From Clostridiales bacterium (GTDB taxonomy: Bacteria; Bacillota; Clostridia; Saccharofermentanales; Saccharofermentanaceae), in NCBI GenBank assembly GCA_017940895.1, contig JAGAXM010000002.1:1-64000 (forward strand): a DNA stretch of 64,000 nucleotides, written 5' to 3'. Shown here one piece after another: positions 7,011-17,176 of this stretch. Under the pieces are notes generated by a model. The model worked only from the letters and a program-made list of their open reading frames with translations. It made no database searches and was not told where the DNA came from. Made by a program: the position numbers and the translations under genes. The number at the start of each line of letters is the position of its first letter. Within the stretch, counting starts at the first letter, position 1.

Positions 7011-9887
7011 TTAAGGATTAACCTGATATCTTGCACAGTATGCGAGCCACTCCGGTGAGTCTGCGAAGCCGCGAAGAATATCGTTTCTTGTCGCGCCGCC
7101 TGCGAGTGCCTTCTTCCAGTTTGCCATGCCCTCTGCATCAGGTTCTCTGTCGAAGAAGATCCTGTAGAGGATAGTGATGTACTCTTCATCACTCAAGTTC
7201 TTTCCGATGAACTCCTGGCTGTTAAGGAAACCGTATACGATGTCGGATCCTGAGTTACCGTTTACGAGAAGCAGGTTAGCCCAATTGTTTCTACCGTCTA
7301 CATCATAAGCTCTTCCGAGGGCTACGAGATAGAGTCTGTCTACGAAGTGAGTGATGTTCATTTCTCTCAACTGCTCAGGTGTGTAAACGGGCTCGTCGGG
7401 TACTTCAGGATCATCGGAATCGTCAGGTCCGGGAGTTACGCCCTCTTCCCATACAGCGTATAGAGTGAGGTTGTCGTTAGTGAGTCTGATGCTGTCGCCC
7501 TGAACGTAATCAGCAGTCTCAGAATCTGCGTCTACAGCCCAGCCGATGCATGTGTAGCCGTCTCTTGTGAAGCCGCAAGCAGGAATCGTTCCTGTTACGT
7601 CATCTGTAAGAGCCAGAGGAGACATCGAACCCTCACCGCCGTTAGCGTTGAAGTTTACATAGTAGACATCACGTGCTGACCACAAAGCGTAGAGTGTAAC
7701 GTCGGAGTCAACTACAACGATAGGATCGCCTTCAGCATAGTCCACGGTTGTACTTTCGGAATCAGTTGTCCAGCCTAAGAATGTAAATCCTGTGTATGTG
7801 AATTCACATGCAGGGATCGTTCCTGTTACGTCATCTGTAAGAGGAATGCTTGCCATTGTACCTTCACCGCCGTTGGCGTTAAAGATTACCTGGTATACAT
7901 CACGCTCAGTCCAAATTGCATACAGTGTAGTTGAAGCAGTAGGTGTGTATGTCATTGAAGGTGTACCGGTTGTTGTATCTGCCCAGCCGGCAAATGAATA
8001 CGTTGTGTACTCATATGTACATGCAGGGAGATTAACAGTAGCGCCGGCGATAACAGTCATGTCATCCATAGCATCGCCTGTACCGCCGTTAGCGTCGAAG
8101 GACAGTGTGCACTCCCAAACTGCCGTGAGTGTAACGTTACCATCGGTTACTATATATTCATCACCGAGCTTGTAATCCTTAGTTGTTCCGTCGCTTGAGA
8201 TGGACCATCCTGCCAGAGTGTATCCGTCTCTTGTGAAGCCGGTCTCGGGCAGCGTGATCGTTGTTCCAGGAACAGCGAGGATAGAAGGAATCTCACCAGT
8301 GCCGCCGTTAGGAGCGAATGCAAGGTTACGGCCCCATACTGCATAGAGCGTCGTAGGTTCTGTGATTGTAAGAGTTCCGCCTAATCCGAATTCGGGAGCA
8401 GTTGCATCAGCGCTTCTTGCCCAACCGAGGATCGTGTAATTGTCTCTTGTATATCTCTGATTTCCGGTGTTGCTGCTGAGCTGAACCTGATAGTTATAAT
8501 CATAAGTTCCACCCTGGATGAAGCCTGAACCGCCGTTGCCGTTATAAGTTAACGTGGGTCCCCATACAGCGTAGAGAGTTGTGTTGCCGGTGAATGTGTA
8601 ATCAGTTCCTGTACTGTAGGTCGGAGTAGTTGCTGTAGCACTTGTATCCCAACCGCGCAGTCCGTAACCGGTTCTTGTAACACCTGCAGAAGGAAGAGAT
8701 GTTGTTGCTCCGATTACAAGTGCTCTGGGATTGATCCCGCCTGTACCGCCGTTGGAATCAAAGCTCAATGAACCTCTCCAGATAGCGTACAGAGTTCTAT
8801 CGAAGTTAGGCATCGTGTAGTTTGCTCCCGGATTGCTGCCGGATGTACTGGTGCTTGATGTTCCCCAGCCTACCAAAGTATAATCCTCTCTTGAGATGCC
8901 TGCGTCTGTTGAGGGAAGACGTACAGAGCTGTCTCTTCTTGCAAGTATAGGATCGATTGAACCCGTACCGCCGTTGGCGTCAAATGAGAGTTCATGTCCC
9001 CATACAGCATAGAGAGTAATAGTGTCACTCATCCAAGGAGCGGTAATCGTATATTCGCCTCCGAGAGGAATGATCGTCTGAGAAGTGCCTCCTGTTGACC
9101 ATCCGATAAGACGGTAGCCGTTTCTTGTGAAGCCGGAGTCGGGCAGTGTGATCGTAGTTCCTGCTGTACCGGTCATCGGATTAACAGTACCTGTAGCGTC
9201 CTGGGAAGCTTTATCGAATGAAACAGTATAAATCTGATTCCACTTAGCAAAGAGTCTCACAGTGGATTGAGTCGGAGTGATGGAACCGCCGTCAGTATAA
9301 ACAACCTGTGCAGAACTTGAGTTACTCGTTGCCCAGCCTGCGAATTCATAGCCGCTTCTTGTGAATGTGCACTGAGGCAGAGTTGATTCATAGTTACGGG
9401 GAACAGTGATGCTGCTCATCTGACCTTGTCCGCCGTTTGAATTGAAAGTGATCGCTGTTGTCTTAAAATTGCCATTCAGTGTAATCTGAATAGTCGGGTT
9501 GCCCGTACCAGTGCCAGGGGTTTGGATTTTTGTAACTCTTAAATAATAAGTTGAGCCGCCTGTTAAGTTAAAGGTAGCTGTCTTATCATTCTTACCGATA
9601 TCCTCTATAGTAGTGGGGTTACTGAAATCAGATGAAGCAGACCACTCGATTTTTCCTCTGTTAGAGCCGCCAGATCTTTTTGCCGTCAATGTATAACTGC
9701 CGGTTATCGGCGCTTCAAAGGTGTAGTAGTCGCCGGTGGGGGTAGTAGATGTAGCTGTAACTGACGTGGTAGCACCAAGTTGCAGCTGACCGACTTCTCC
9801 CGCGAAAACTGCGGAACCGATGGTCATGATCATCGACATGGCTACTGCTGATGCCAATAACCGTCGGAATATACCTGTCTTTTTCAT
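7011..9887 (-). CDS. Secreted InlB B-repeat protein with C-terminal DUF4214
   Basis: 958 residues. A signal peptide (about 1-29, RRLLASAVAMSMIMTIGSAV, cleavage near FAG) leads a β-sandwich-like domain (about 35-140). Nine Listeria-Bacteroides (InlB B / Flg_new) repeats of 65-78 residues follow (about 140-830). Each starts near FxxNGGxG, has a GY-x-x-x-GW turn and ends LYAVW or similar. The C-terminus (about 850-958) is DUF4214, with FVDRLYLVALGR and YRIFFDREPDAEG. No LPxTG or SLH anchor is present. It is probably extracellular, for adhesion or matrix building. The start has AAGGAGATATTATC directly upstream. The same tail occurs on the protein at 54090. Confidence 0.9.
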   Translation of the reverse strand: MKKTGIFRRLLASAVAMSMIMTIGSAVFAGEVGQLQLGATTSVTATSTTPTGDYYTFEAPITGSYTLTAKRSGGSNRGKIEWSASSDFSNPTTIEDIGKNDKTATFNLTGGSTYYLRVTKIQTPGTGTGNPTIQITLNGNFKTTAITFNSNGGQGQMSSITVPRNYESTLPQCTFTRSGYEFAGWATSNSSSAQVVYTDGGSITPTQSTVRLFAKWNQIYTVSFDKASQDATGTVNPMTGTAGTTITLPDSGFTRNGYRLIGWSTGGTSQTIIPLGGEYTITAPWMSDTITLYAVWGHELSFDANGGTGSIDPILARRDSSVRLPSTDAGISREDYTLVGWGTSSTSTSGSNPGANYTMPNFDRTLYAIWRGSLSFDSNGGTGGINPRALVIGATTSLPSAGVTRTGYGLRGWDTSATATTPTYSTGTDYTFTGNTTLYAVWGPTLTYNGNGGSGFIQGGTYDYNYQVQLSSNTGNQRYTRDNYTILGWARSADATAPEFGLGGTLTITEPTTLYAVWGRNLAFAPNGGTGEIPSILAVPGTTITLPETGFTRDGYTLAGWSISSDGTTKDYKLGDEYIVTDGNVTLTAVWECTLSFDANGGTGDAMDDMTVIAGATVNLPACTYEYTTYSFAGWADTTTGTPSMTYTPTASTTLYAIWTERDVYQVIFNANGGEGTMASIPLTDDVTGTIPACEFTYTGFTFLGWTTDSESTTVDYAEGDPIVVVDSDVTLYALWSARDVYYVNFNANGGEGSMSPLALTDDVTGTIPACGFTRDGYTCIGWAVDADSETADYVQGDSIRLTNDNLTLYAVWEEGVTPGPDDSDDPEVPDEPVYTPEQLREMNITHFVDRLYLVALGRAYDVDGRNNWANLLLVNGNSGSDIVYGFLNSQEFIGKNLSDEEYITILYRIFFDREPDAEGMANWKKALAGGATRNDILRGFADSPEWLAYCARYQVNP

Positions 9888-10023
9888 GATAATATCTCCT
9901 TTCTTTTCGTGATTATCATAATGTTATTATAAATGCAAAGAGAATTTTATCTATCATTTCGTGTAACTAAGTTGTTAACAATGAAAAAACATCTGTATAG
10001 TAAAAATGGTAAAATACTGAATT

Positions 10024-12324
10024 ATGACATCTGATAACAGAGACAACCGTAACGTCAGGCATCAGGGATTTGTAAGGAATACGAACCCCGTAGCACCCGA
10101 GAACAGTGCGCTCGCGGACGAGCTCCGCCGCGTTCTTAAGGGCAAGCCTACAGTATCCGGCTTTAACAGAAGCCTTAAGCATGAGATCATCAGCTTTATA
10201 GCATCGGTGGTCAGGATCGGCCTTGTCGCCGTATTGTGCGCGGCGTTCGCGTTCGGAGGCTTCGGTGCGGGAATGCTTCTGGGCTATGTCTCCATGACCA
10301 AGCCCCTGTCCATCTCCGATATCACACAGACTGATGAGGTGCAGACGTCGTTCGTTTACGACAGCGAGGGCAATGTGATCGCAAGACTCACGGGAAGCCA
10401 GAACGTTGACAGAATATATGTCCCTATAAGTGAAGTACGTAACACTTATCTCGAGGAAGCCGTCATCAGTATCGAGGACGAGCGTTTCTACGATCACTCC
10501 GGTATCGATATCAGAAGAATCGGAAGTGCGGTGCTTTCCGCTCTTGCGAACGGCGGTTCCGCTACACACGGCGGTTCCACGATCACACAGCAGACCGTAA
10601 AGCTCATCTCCGGTAACGACGAGCATTCCACATCAAGAAAGATCCAGGAGTGGTTCTCGGCCATGAGCCTTGAGCAGGAACTGTCCAAGGACGAGATCAT
10701 GGAGCTTTACCTGAACCTCGCGCCCATGGGCAACAACTACGTAGGCGTTCAGGCTGCGGCACAGAATTATTTCGGCAAGAATGCATCCGAGCTGAATCTC
10801 GCGGAGTGCGCTTTCCTCGCGGGACTTCCCAAGAGCCCTTCTTATTACAACCCTTTAAGAGAGTCGGGAAGACGTAATGCCCTGAGAAGACAGCGTATCG
10901 TTCTGTCGAAGATGTACGAGCTCGGCTATATTACAGAGGAAGAGTACCAGAATGCGCTTAATACGGAGCTTCTCTTCCGCACGGAAGAAGCGCACACGGC
11001 AGCGGATATCAACTCGTATTTCACTGAGTATGCTATCTCCGAGGTAATCAACGATATCGCGGAGACAAGAGGCATCTCGGTCGATCTCGCGGCTACCATC
11101 GTATATAACAGAGGTTATCATATATATACTACGCTCGAGCCCGACGTGCAGGCCGTGCTCGATGAGGCGTTCAGTACGAGAGACCTTTTCCAGCAGGATC
11201 CGTCGCTGCTTGTCGACTACCCTGAGAAACCGCAGGCGGGTATGGTCATCATCAATGTCCAGACCGGAGCCATCGCGGGTATGCAGGGAGGATATGGTCC
11301 GAAGCCCGGCAACATGGTGCTTAACCGCGCGACCCAGGCTTACAGGTCCACGGGTTCTTCTATTAAACCTATTATTGATTATGCTCCCGCGATCGAGCTC
11401 GGCATTATCGTTCCGTCGATGATCTACGTCGATGAGGAGAGCCATCTCGATCCGAACAACCCCGAGGCGGCATGGCCCTTGAACGCCGACCGTTCTTACG
11501 CGGGTCCCATGACGATCAGGCGTGCTGTCGCGACGTCCAAGAATACCATCGCCGTTAAGGTTTGGTACGACGTCGGAGGCGATACCGCGCTGTGGTTCTT
11601 AAGACAGGAAGGCATCGACATGACAGCCGAGGGTTCATACCCTGCTCAGGCTATCGGTTCGTTCACGACGGGTATCACGCCCCTGCAGATGTGCGGCGCT
11701 TTCAATACGCTCGCATCGGGCGGTACTTATACGGAGCCTTATGCTTATACTCAGGTGCTCGACAGCTCCGAGACAGTCGTACTTACGTGTTCTCCCGAGA
11801 GACACCGCGTTTACTCTGCGGAGACTGCGTTCATCATGAGCGATATCCTCGAGGACGTTATCACGAACGGTACCGCGACGGGTACGGTCTCCGTCATTAC
11901 CAACAGCAGCGGTGAGTATATCGCCACTTCCGGTAAGACGGGTACGACAGACGCCAACCTCGATAAGTGGTTCTGCGGCTACACCCCCTACTACTGCGGT
12001 GCGGTCTGGTACGGCTACGACAACCGCTTAAGACAGACTCTTATACCTAATATAGATAAGCCGAATGCGAACAGGATCTGGTACTACGTCATGAGCAGGA
12101 TCCATCAGGATCTTCCGGGTGCAAGCTGGGTTCGTCCCGACAACGTGCTCGAAATGGAAGTGTGCGAGTCCGGTTATTATCCGAGTGAATACTGCCGCCA
12201 GGCTCAGACTACAGTCACGGATTACTTCATCCTCGGCTCTTACCTGACACCTACGCAGGATAATGTCTGCCCTATCCACACGGCTCCCGAGGAGGAGGCA
12301 CAGCAGCCCGGAATCGAGGGTTAA
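10024..12324 (+). CDS. Class A penicillin-binding protein (PBP1a type)
   Basis: 766 residues. A short cytoplasmic tail and one transmembrane helix (about 60-92) precede a GT51 glycosyltransferase domain (EDERFYDHSGID, GGSTITQQTVKL, LNLAECAFLAGLPKSP). The transpeptidase has all three motifs: SSIK with Ser445-Lys448, SKN 505-507, KTG 638-640. It polymerises and cross-links peptidoglycan at the outer membrane face. It is divergent from the InlB-repeat gene. There is no clear SD at the ATG (AATACTGAATTATG). It is complete and of normal length; mrcA, ponA or pbpF naming cannot be decided. Confidence 0.95.
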   Translation: MTSDNRDNRNVRHQGFVRNTNPVAPENSALADELRRVLKGKPTVSGFNRSLKHEIISFIASVVRIGLVAVLCAAFAFGGFGAGMLLGYVSMTKPLSISDITQTDEVQTSFVYDSEGNVIARLTGSQNVDRIYVPISEVRNTYLEEAVISIEDERFYDHSGIDIRRIGSAVLSALANGGSATHGGSTITQQTVKLISGNDEHSTSRKIQEWFSAMSLEQELSKDEIMELYLNLAPMGNNYVGVQAAAQNYFGKNASELNLAECAFLAGLPKSPSYYNPLRESGRRNALRRQRIVLSKMYELGYITEEEYQNALNTELLFRTEEAHTAADINSYFTEYAISEVINDIAETRGISVDLAATIVYNRGYHIYTTLEPDVQAVLDEAFSTRDLFQQDPSLLVDYPEKPQAGMVIINVQTGAIAGMQGGYGPKPGNMVLNRATQAYRSTGSSIKPIIDYAPAIELGIIVPSMIYVDEESHLDPNNPEAAWPLNADRSYAGPMTIRRAVATSKNTIAVKVWYDVGGDTALWFLRQEGIDMTAEGSYPAQAIGSFTTGITPLQMCGAFNTLASGGTYTEPYAYTQVLDSSETVVLTCSPERHRVYSAETAFIMSDILEDVITNGTATGTVSVITNSSGEYIATSGKTGTTDANLDKWFCGYTPYYCGAVWYGYDNRLRQTLIPNIDKPNANRIWYYVMSRIHQDLPGASWVRPDNVLEMEVCESGYYPSEYCRQAQTTVTDYFILGSYLTPTQDNVCPIHTAPEEEAQQPGIEG

Positions 12325-12428
12325 GCCTTAGGGCGTATCCTTTTCGTCAAGAAAAATTACCCTTTTCGAACACACCGCAAAAAGTGTGAATTTTTAGTGT
12401 TGTTTTTTAGAATGATTATAAATTAGGG

Positions 12429-12457
12429 TTGTAAAGTGATTTTCATTTTGCTATATT
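12429..12457 (+). promoter_or_regulatory. Candidate sigma-A promoter of pflB
   Basis: TTGTAA at 12429-12434 and TATATT at 12452-12457 with a 17-bp spacer, 46 bp before the pflB start. The surrounding 12325-12502 gap is AT-rich and has no gene. Confidence 0.55.
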
Positions 12458-12502
12458 AGCAGTACCGAAAAGTCTTAATAAATCAGAAAGGAAATAGTAG
12501 CC

Positions 12503-14767
12503 ATGAAAAATTATGACCAGTGGGAAGGTTTTTCCGGAAGATTGTGGAGAGAGGAAGTCAATGTAAGAGACTTCATCCAGAATAACTACACACCTTATGA
12601 CGGTGACGAATCATTCCTCGCAGGTACTACAGAAGCAACAGATAAGCTCTGGGGCAAGCTCAAGGAACTGCAGAAGGAAGAGAGAGCAAAGGGCGGCGTT
12701 CTCGATATGGAGACAGAGGTTGTTTCCGATATCCTCGCTTACGGCGCAGCTTACATGGACGATTCCATGAAGGATCTCGAGAAGGTAGTTGGTCTTCAGA
12801 CAGATAAGCCTTTGAAGAGAGCATTCATGCCTTTCGGCGGTATCAAGATGGCTGAGCAGTCATGCCAGATGTACGGATACGAGCCTTCCAAGGAACTCCA
12901 CAAGATCTTTACTGAATATCATACAACTCACTCTGACGCTGTTTTCTCAGTTTACACACCTGAGATCAAGGCAGCTCGTCACTCACACATCCTCACAGGA
13001 CTTCCTGACACATACGGCCGTGGAAGAATCGTAGGTGACTACAGAAGAGTTGCTCTCTACGGTATCGACTTCATCATCGCGAGCAAGAAGAAGGATCTTG
13101 CTAACTGCGGTGACGGCACTATGCTCGATGATGTTATCCGTCAGAGAGAAGAGCTCGGCAAGCAGATCAAGGCTTTGATGCAGATGAAGGAAATGGCTGC
13201 AGCTTACGGCTTCGACATCTCCCAGCCTGCAAAGAATGCAAGAGAAGCTGTTCAGTGGCTCTACTTCGGATATCTCGCAGCTATCAAGACACAGAATGGT
13301 GCTGCTATGTCCGTTGGCCGTGTTTCTACTTTCCTTGATATCTATATTCAGAGAGACCTCGAGAATGGTACTCTCACAGAGTCCGAGGCTCAGGAGCTCA
13401 TCGACCACCTCGTTATGAAGCTCCGTATGGTTAAGTTCGCTCGTATCCAGTCCTACAACGAGCTGTTCTCCGGTGACCCGGTATGGGCTACACTCGAAGT
13501 TGCAGGTCTCGGTTCCGACGGACGTTCACAGGTTACAAAGAACGACTACCGTTTCCTCCACACACTCGAGAACATGGGTCCTTCACCTGAGCCGAACCTC
13601 ACAGTTCTCTACTCCAAGAGACTCCCTGAGAACTTCAGACAGTACGCTGCTCACATCTCCATCACAACATCTTCCGTACAGTACGAGAACGATGATGTAA
13701 TGAGACCTGTATGGGGCGATGACTACTCCATCTGCTGCTGCGTATCTGCTACACAGACAGGTAAGGAGATGCAGTTCTTCGGTGCAAGAGCTAACCTCGC
13801 TAAGTGCTTGCTCTACGCTATCAACGGCGGTAAGGACGAGCTCGAGACAGATCCTAAGAGAGTACAGGTAGGTCCTGCTTATCAGCCCATCACATCTGAG
13901 TATCTCGACTATGATGAGGTTATCGCTAAGTTCGATCCTATGCTCGACTGGCTCGTTAGCCTCTATGTTAACTGCCTGAACCTCATCCACTACATGCACG
14001 ACAAGTACTACTATGAGGCAGCTGAGCTCGCACTCATCGATACTAACGTAAGAAGAACATTCGCTACAGGTATCGCAGGCTTCTCACACGTAGTTGACTC
14101 ACTGTCCGCTATCAAGTATGCGAAGGTTAAGGCTATCAGAAACGCTGACGGAATCGCTACAGACTTCGAGATCGAGGGTGACTTCCCTAGATACGGTAAC
14201 GATGACGACAGAGCTGACGATATCGCTGTATGGCTCCTCGACACATACATGACAAAGGTTAGAAAGCATCACACATACAGAAATGCTGAGCCTACAACAT
14301 CCATCCTTACCATCACATCCAACGTTGTTTACGGTAAGAAGACAGGTACACTTCCTGACGGACGTAAGGCAGGCGAGCCTCTCTCTCCCGGTGCTAACCC
14401 TGCATACGGCGCAGAGAAGAACGGCTTGATCGCATCTCTGAACTCTGTTGCTAAGATCCCTTATGTATGGTCTCTCGACGGTATCTCCAATACTCAGACG
14501 ATCAACCCTGCAGCTCTCGGTAACTCTGAGGCTGATCAGAAGAATAACCTCGTTAACGTTCTCGACGGTTACTTCGCACAGGGTGCTCACCACCTCAACG
14601 TAAACGTATTCGGTGTTGAGAAGCTCCTCGATGCACAGGCACATCCTGAGAAGGAAGAGTACGCTAACTTCACAATCCGTGTATCCGGATATGCAGTTAA
14701 GTTCATCGACCTTACAAAGGAGCAGCAGGACGACGTTATCGCAAGAACTTGCCACGACAGACTGTGA
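12503..14767 (+). CDS. pflB: Formate C-acetyltransferase (pyruvate formate-lyase)
   Basis: 754 residues, normal for PFL. The enzyme splits pyruvate with CoA into acetyl-CoA and formate by a glycyl-radical mechanism in the anaerobic cytoplasm. The active-site cysteine pair lies in [10 protein letters not shown] (Cys411-413; the usual ACCVS pair corresponds to 412-413, so there is one extra Cys). The glycyl radical is Gly729 in [28 protein letters not shown] is also family-typical. AAAGGAAA lies 12 bp upstream of the ATG. Codon choice is very restricted, which suggests high expression. Its activase follows after a terminator. Confidence 0.97.
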   Translation: MKNYDQWEGFSGRLWREEVNVRDFIQNNYTPYDGDESFLAGTTEATDKLWGKLKELQKEERAKGGVLDMETEVVSDILAYGAAYMDDSMKDLEKVVGLQTDKPLKRAFMPFGGIKMAEQSCQMYGYEPSKELHKIFTEYHTTHSDAVFSVYTPEIKAARHSHILTGLPDTYGRGRIVGDYRRVALYGIDFIIASKKKDLANCGDGTMLDDVIRQREELGKQIKALMQMKEMAAAYGFDISQPAKNAREAVQWLYFGYLAAIKTQNGAAMSVGRVSTFLDIYIQRDLENGTLTESEAQELIDHLVMKLRMVKFARIQSYNELFSGDPVWATLEVAGLGSDGRSQVTKNDYRFLHTLENMGPSPEPNLTVLYSKRLPENFRQYAAHISITTSSVQYENDDVMRPVWGDDYSICCCVSATQTGKEMQFFGARANLAKCLLYAINGGKDELETDPKRVQVGPAYQPITSEYLDYDEVIAKFDPMLDWLVSLYVNCLNLIHYMHDKYYYEAAELALIDTNVRRTFATGIAGFSHVVDSLSAIKYAKVKAIRNADGIATDFEIEGDFPRYGNDDDRADDIAVWLLDTYMTKVRKHHTYRNAEPTTSILTITSNVVYGKKTGTLPDGRKAGEPLSPGANPAYGAEKNGLIASLNSVAKIPYVWSLDGISNTQTINPAALGNSEADQKNNLVNVLDGYFAQGAHHLNVNVFGVEKLLDAQAHPEKEEYANFTIRVSGYAVKFIDLTKEQQDDVIARTCHDRL

Positions 14768-14825
14768 TAACAAAACGTACTGCATAAGATAAGATTCCTA
14801 TTGATTTAGGTAAGACTTAAGAACC

Positions 14826-14853
14826 GGGGTCGGGCATATGCACGACCCCTTTT
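14826..14853 (+). terminator. Rho-independent terminator after pflB
   Basis: GGGGTCG, a loop that itself contains GCATATGC, CGACCCC, then TTTT. It lies between pflB and pflA, so pflA is probably expressed at a lower level by read-through or from its own promoter. Confidence 0.8.
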
Positions 14854-14886
14854 CTGTTAAAATAAACACAAAAACGGCAGGTATTT

Positions 14887-15615
14887 ATGTCACAAGGATA
14901 CATTCATTCATTAGAAAGTTTCGGATCGGCTGACGGTCCGGGCGTAAGATACATCATATTCTTCTCAGGCTGCGCGATGAGATGCCAGTTCTGCCATAAT
15001 CCCGATACGTGGAAGATGACCGACGGACAGCTCATGTCATCTGACGAGCTGATCGAGAAGGCTTTAAGATATAAGACTTACTGGGGTCCCCAGGGAGGTA
15101 TCACCGTCTCGGGCGGCGAGCCTTTGATGCAGATCGATTTCCTTCTCGAGCTTTTTACCAAGGCTAAGGCAAAGGGCATAAACACATGCCTCGATACTTC
15201 CGGCAACCCTTATAATACAAATCCCGAGTGGCACGACAAGTTTCTCGAGCTCATGAAGGTCACAGATCTTGTCATGCTCGACATCAAGCATATCGATCCC
15301 GAAGGACACAAGGCGCTTACCAAGCAGCCTCTTGATAATATCCTCGCGATGGCGCGTGAGATGAGTGACCTCGGCGTAAAGATGTGGATCCGTCACGTGC
15401 TCGTTCCCGAGCGTAATGACAAGGATGAGTATCTTATGAAGCTTGCCGAGTTTATCAAGTCACTGAAGACCGTGGAGAGGGTGGAGGTTTTGCCTTATCA
15501 CACACTCGGCGTGCATAAGTGGAAGACGCTCGGCATCCCATATGAGCTCGAGGGTATCAAGACTCCCGAGGCTGACCGCGTGGAGAATGCACGTAAGATC
15601 CTGGGAGCAGTTTGA
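14887..15615 (+). CDS. pflA: Pyruvate formate-lyase activating enzyme
   Basis: 242 residues. This radical-SAM glycyl-radical activase has the iron-sulphur cluster motif CAMRCQFC (Cys29, Cys33, Cys36). GGITVSGGEPLMQ, DTSGN and LDIKHIDPEGHKALT follow as in PflA proteins. It uses SAM and a reduced [4Fe-4S] cluster to abstract hydrogen from Gly729 of the neighbouring PflB. Length and order (pflB-pflA) are standard. Confidence 0.96.
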   Translation: MSQGYIHSLESFGSADGPGVRYIIFFSGCAMRCQFCHNPDTWKMTDGQLMSSDELIEKALRYKTYWGPQGGITVSGGEPLMQIDFLLELFTKAKAKGINTCLDTSGNPYNTNPEWHDKFLELMKVTDLVMLDIKHIDPEGHKALTKQPLDNILAMAREMSDLGVKMWIRHVLVPERNDKDEYLMKLAEFIKSLKTVERVEVLPYHTLGVHKWKTLGIPYELEGIKTPEADRVENARKILGAV

Positions 15616-15629
15616 ATTATGTTCCATCC

Positions 15630-15676
15630 GGGGACGGTTCTCAAATGGTACATGGTACCATTTGAGAACCGTCCCC
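15630..15676. repeat. Perfect 22-bp hairpin, REP-like (GGGGACGG ends)
   Basis: Arms 15630-15651 and 15655-15676 are perfectly complementary with a 3-base loop. Each arm starts GGGGACGGTTCTC at the outer end and reaches GGTAC at the loop. A further partial repeat (TTGGTACAT) follows at about 15680. There is no T-run, so it is not a standard terminator. GGGGACGG-ended palindromes of this kind are dispersed intergenic repeats in many bacteria and are moved by RAYT/IS200-type transposases. Confidence 0.75.
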
Positions 15677-15702
15677 ATTTGGTACATTGATAGGAGAGAT
15701 GT

Positions 15703-16356
15703 ATGAAGTTTAAAGCTGTATTGTTTGATATGGACGGTGTCATCTTCGACACCGAAAGAGCGATTATCGAGTGTTGGAAGCTCGTTGCGCCCGAAGCGGG
15801 ACTTAAGGATATTGAGGCGTTCTGTCAGGACGCTCTCGGCACCAACTCGCAGGTTACGCATGAGCTTTTCGTAAGCAGATACGGAGCGGAAGTCGATTAC
15901 GACGGACTTAATCAGAAGAAGCGTGAGCTGTTCATGAGAATGTTCGATGCAGGTCTTGTTGCCGTAAAGCCCGGCGTGCGTGAGCTTTTGGGCTACCTTA
16001 AGGATAACGGGGTCAAGGTCGCACTCGCGTCTTCAACATCAAGCAAGTCCGTTCTGCGTGAGATCATCGCTGCGGGCCTCGAGAAGTATTTCGACGAGAT
16101 CGTGTGCGGCGACATGGTTACAAGAAGTAAACCCGAACCCGACATCTGGCTTGAGGCGCTTCGAAGACTTAACATGGAAGCGAAGGATGCGGCAGCCATA
16201 GAGGATTCTTTTAACGGCGTACGCTCAGCGAAGGCAGCGTGTCTTTACACGATCATGGTGCCTGATATCGTGCAGCCCGACGATGAGATCAGAGCGCTTG
16301 CAGATCAGGTCTTCCCATCGCTTAAAGAAGTATTGGAATTTATAGAAAAGGATTAA
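15703..16356 (+). CDS. HAD-IA hydrolase, β-phosphoglucomutase-like
   Basis: 217 residues. HAD motif I is FDMDGVIFDT near residue 8. Motif II is ALASSTSSKS, followed by the lysine in TRSKPEPDIW, and motif IV is AIEDSFNGVRSA. The helical cap after motif I fits the β-phosphoglucomutase/phosphoglycolate phosphatase class. It is likely a sugar-phosphate phosphatase or mutase; the substrate is undetermined. GGAGAG lies 6 bp before the ATG. It overlaps the convergent YczE-like gene by four bases. Confidence 0.9.
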   Translation: MKFKAVLFDMDGVIFDTERAIIECWKLVAPEAGLKDIEAFCQDALGTNSQVTHELFVSRYGAEVDYDGLNQKKRELFMRMFDAGLVAVKPGVRELLGYLKDNGVKVALASSTSSKSVLREIIAAGLEKYFDEIVCGDMVTRSKPEPDIWLEALRRLNMEAKDAAAIEDSFNGVRSAKAACLYTIMVPDIVQPDDEIRALADQVFPSLKEVLEFIEKD

Positions 16357-17039
16357 TTCTCTTTAAGAATATATTTCCTTGTGAACTTATTCGCGAAGAA
16401 GTCGACGAGCGGCCCCATGAAGAATGCAGTGATGATGGTGCCGATGCCGACGATCGTTGTTAACGTGGATAAAGGTTCCCCGGACATGAGGTAGAGGACA
16501 GAGCCGATTATTACGCAGACGAAGTCTGTGGCGATTCGGTTATATTTAAACTTGCCTATATGCCACTTCTTGTCCATGATGATCGCGATGGCATCGTAAG
16601 TGGATACTCCCATGTCAGCGGGCATATAAAGACCGCACGAGAAGCACAGACCTACTATGCCGGTCACAAGGCAGATGATGCGCGCGATGATTGAGTCGGA
16701 GGAAAGAAGAGACGTCAGGAACTGCTGTGAATACTGGGCAAGGTAGCCTACAAGGAACAGATTGACGATAGTTCCGAGTCCGATCATATGTCTGTCGAAG
16801 ATAAGACTTACGATCAGCAGAACCGCGTTGATAACGATATAAAGCATCCCGTATTCTATGGGGGATACCTTATCAAGTCCGCTTACGAATGATGTAAACG
16901 GATCTACACCGAATGCCGCGTACTTGAAGAAGCCGACGGAAACTCCGCACAGGATGGTTCCGACAATGCACAAAAAGATGCGCATCTTAAGGCGCTCGAT
17001 GTTGAAAATTCTGGTAAGACGGTTCTGCTTCTTTTCCAT
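16353..17039 (-). CDS. YczE/YitT-type integral membrane protein
   Basis: About 228 residues from the ATG at 17039; an in-frame ATG at 17075 would add 12 residues, and neither has a good ribosome site. Five or six hydrophobic segments (IFLCIVGTILCGVSVGF, MLYIVINAVLLIVSLIF, IIARIICLVTGIVGLCF and others) with FKYAAFGVDPFTSF and the LYMPADMGVSTYDAI motif match the YczE/YyaS/YitT family. Its role is unknown; relatives are putative transporters. Confidence 0.82.
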   Translation of the reverse strand: MEKKQNRLTRIFNIERLKMRIFLCIVGTILCGVSVGFFKYAAFGVDPFTSFVSGLDKVSPIEYGMLYIVINAVLLIVSLIFDRHMIGLGTIVNLFLVGYLAQYSQQFLTSLLSSDSIIARIICLVTGIVGLCFSCGLYMPADMGVSTYDAIAIIMDKKWHIGKFKYNRIATDFVCVIIGSVLYLMSGEPLSTLTTIVGIGTIITAFFMGPLVDFFANKFTRKYILKEN

Positions 17040-17176
17040 GTGTTGATAATAACACACGCATATTAGTGCCGTCATTTCTTAAAATGACATTTGTCATCTC
17101 CTAAAGTGATGCTGTTCACTACCCCGCCGAAGCTGTATATCCGATAATCAGACCGTAAGGATAAGGAGGCAATAAT

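Noticed and set aside
10855..11445. Long minus-strand open frame inside the PBP gene
   Set aside because: Shadow of the PBP coding frame; no ribosome site or family resemblance, and the plus-strand gene has all catalytic motifs.
12371..12394. Terminator after the PBP gene
   Set aside because: Only a five-base CACAC/GTGTG stem with an A-rich loop; too weak to call.
14099..14785. 228-codon minus-strand frame inside pflB
   Set aside because: Produced by the strongly biased codons of pflB; the translation is low-complexity and the plus frame holds the glycyl-radical site.
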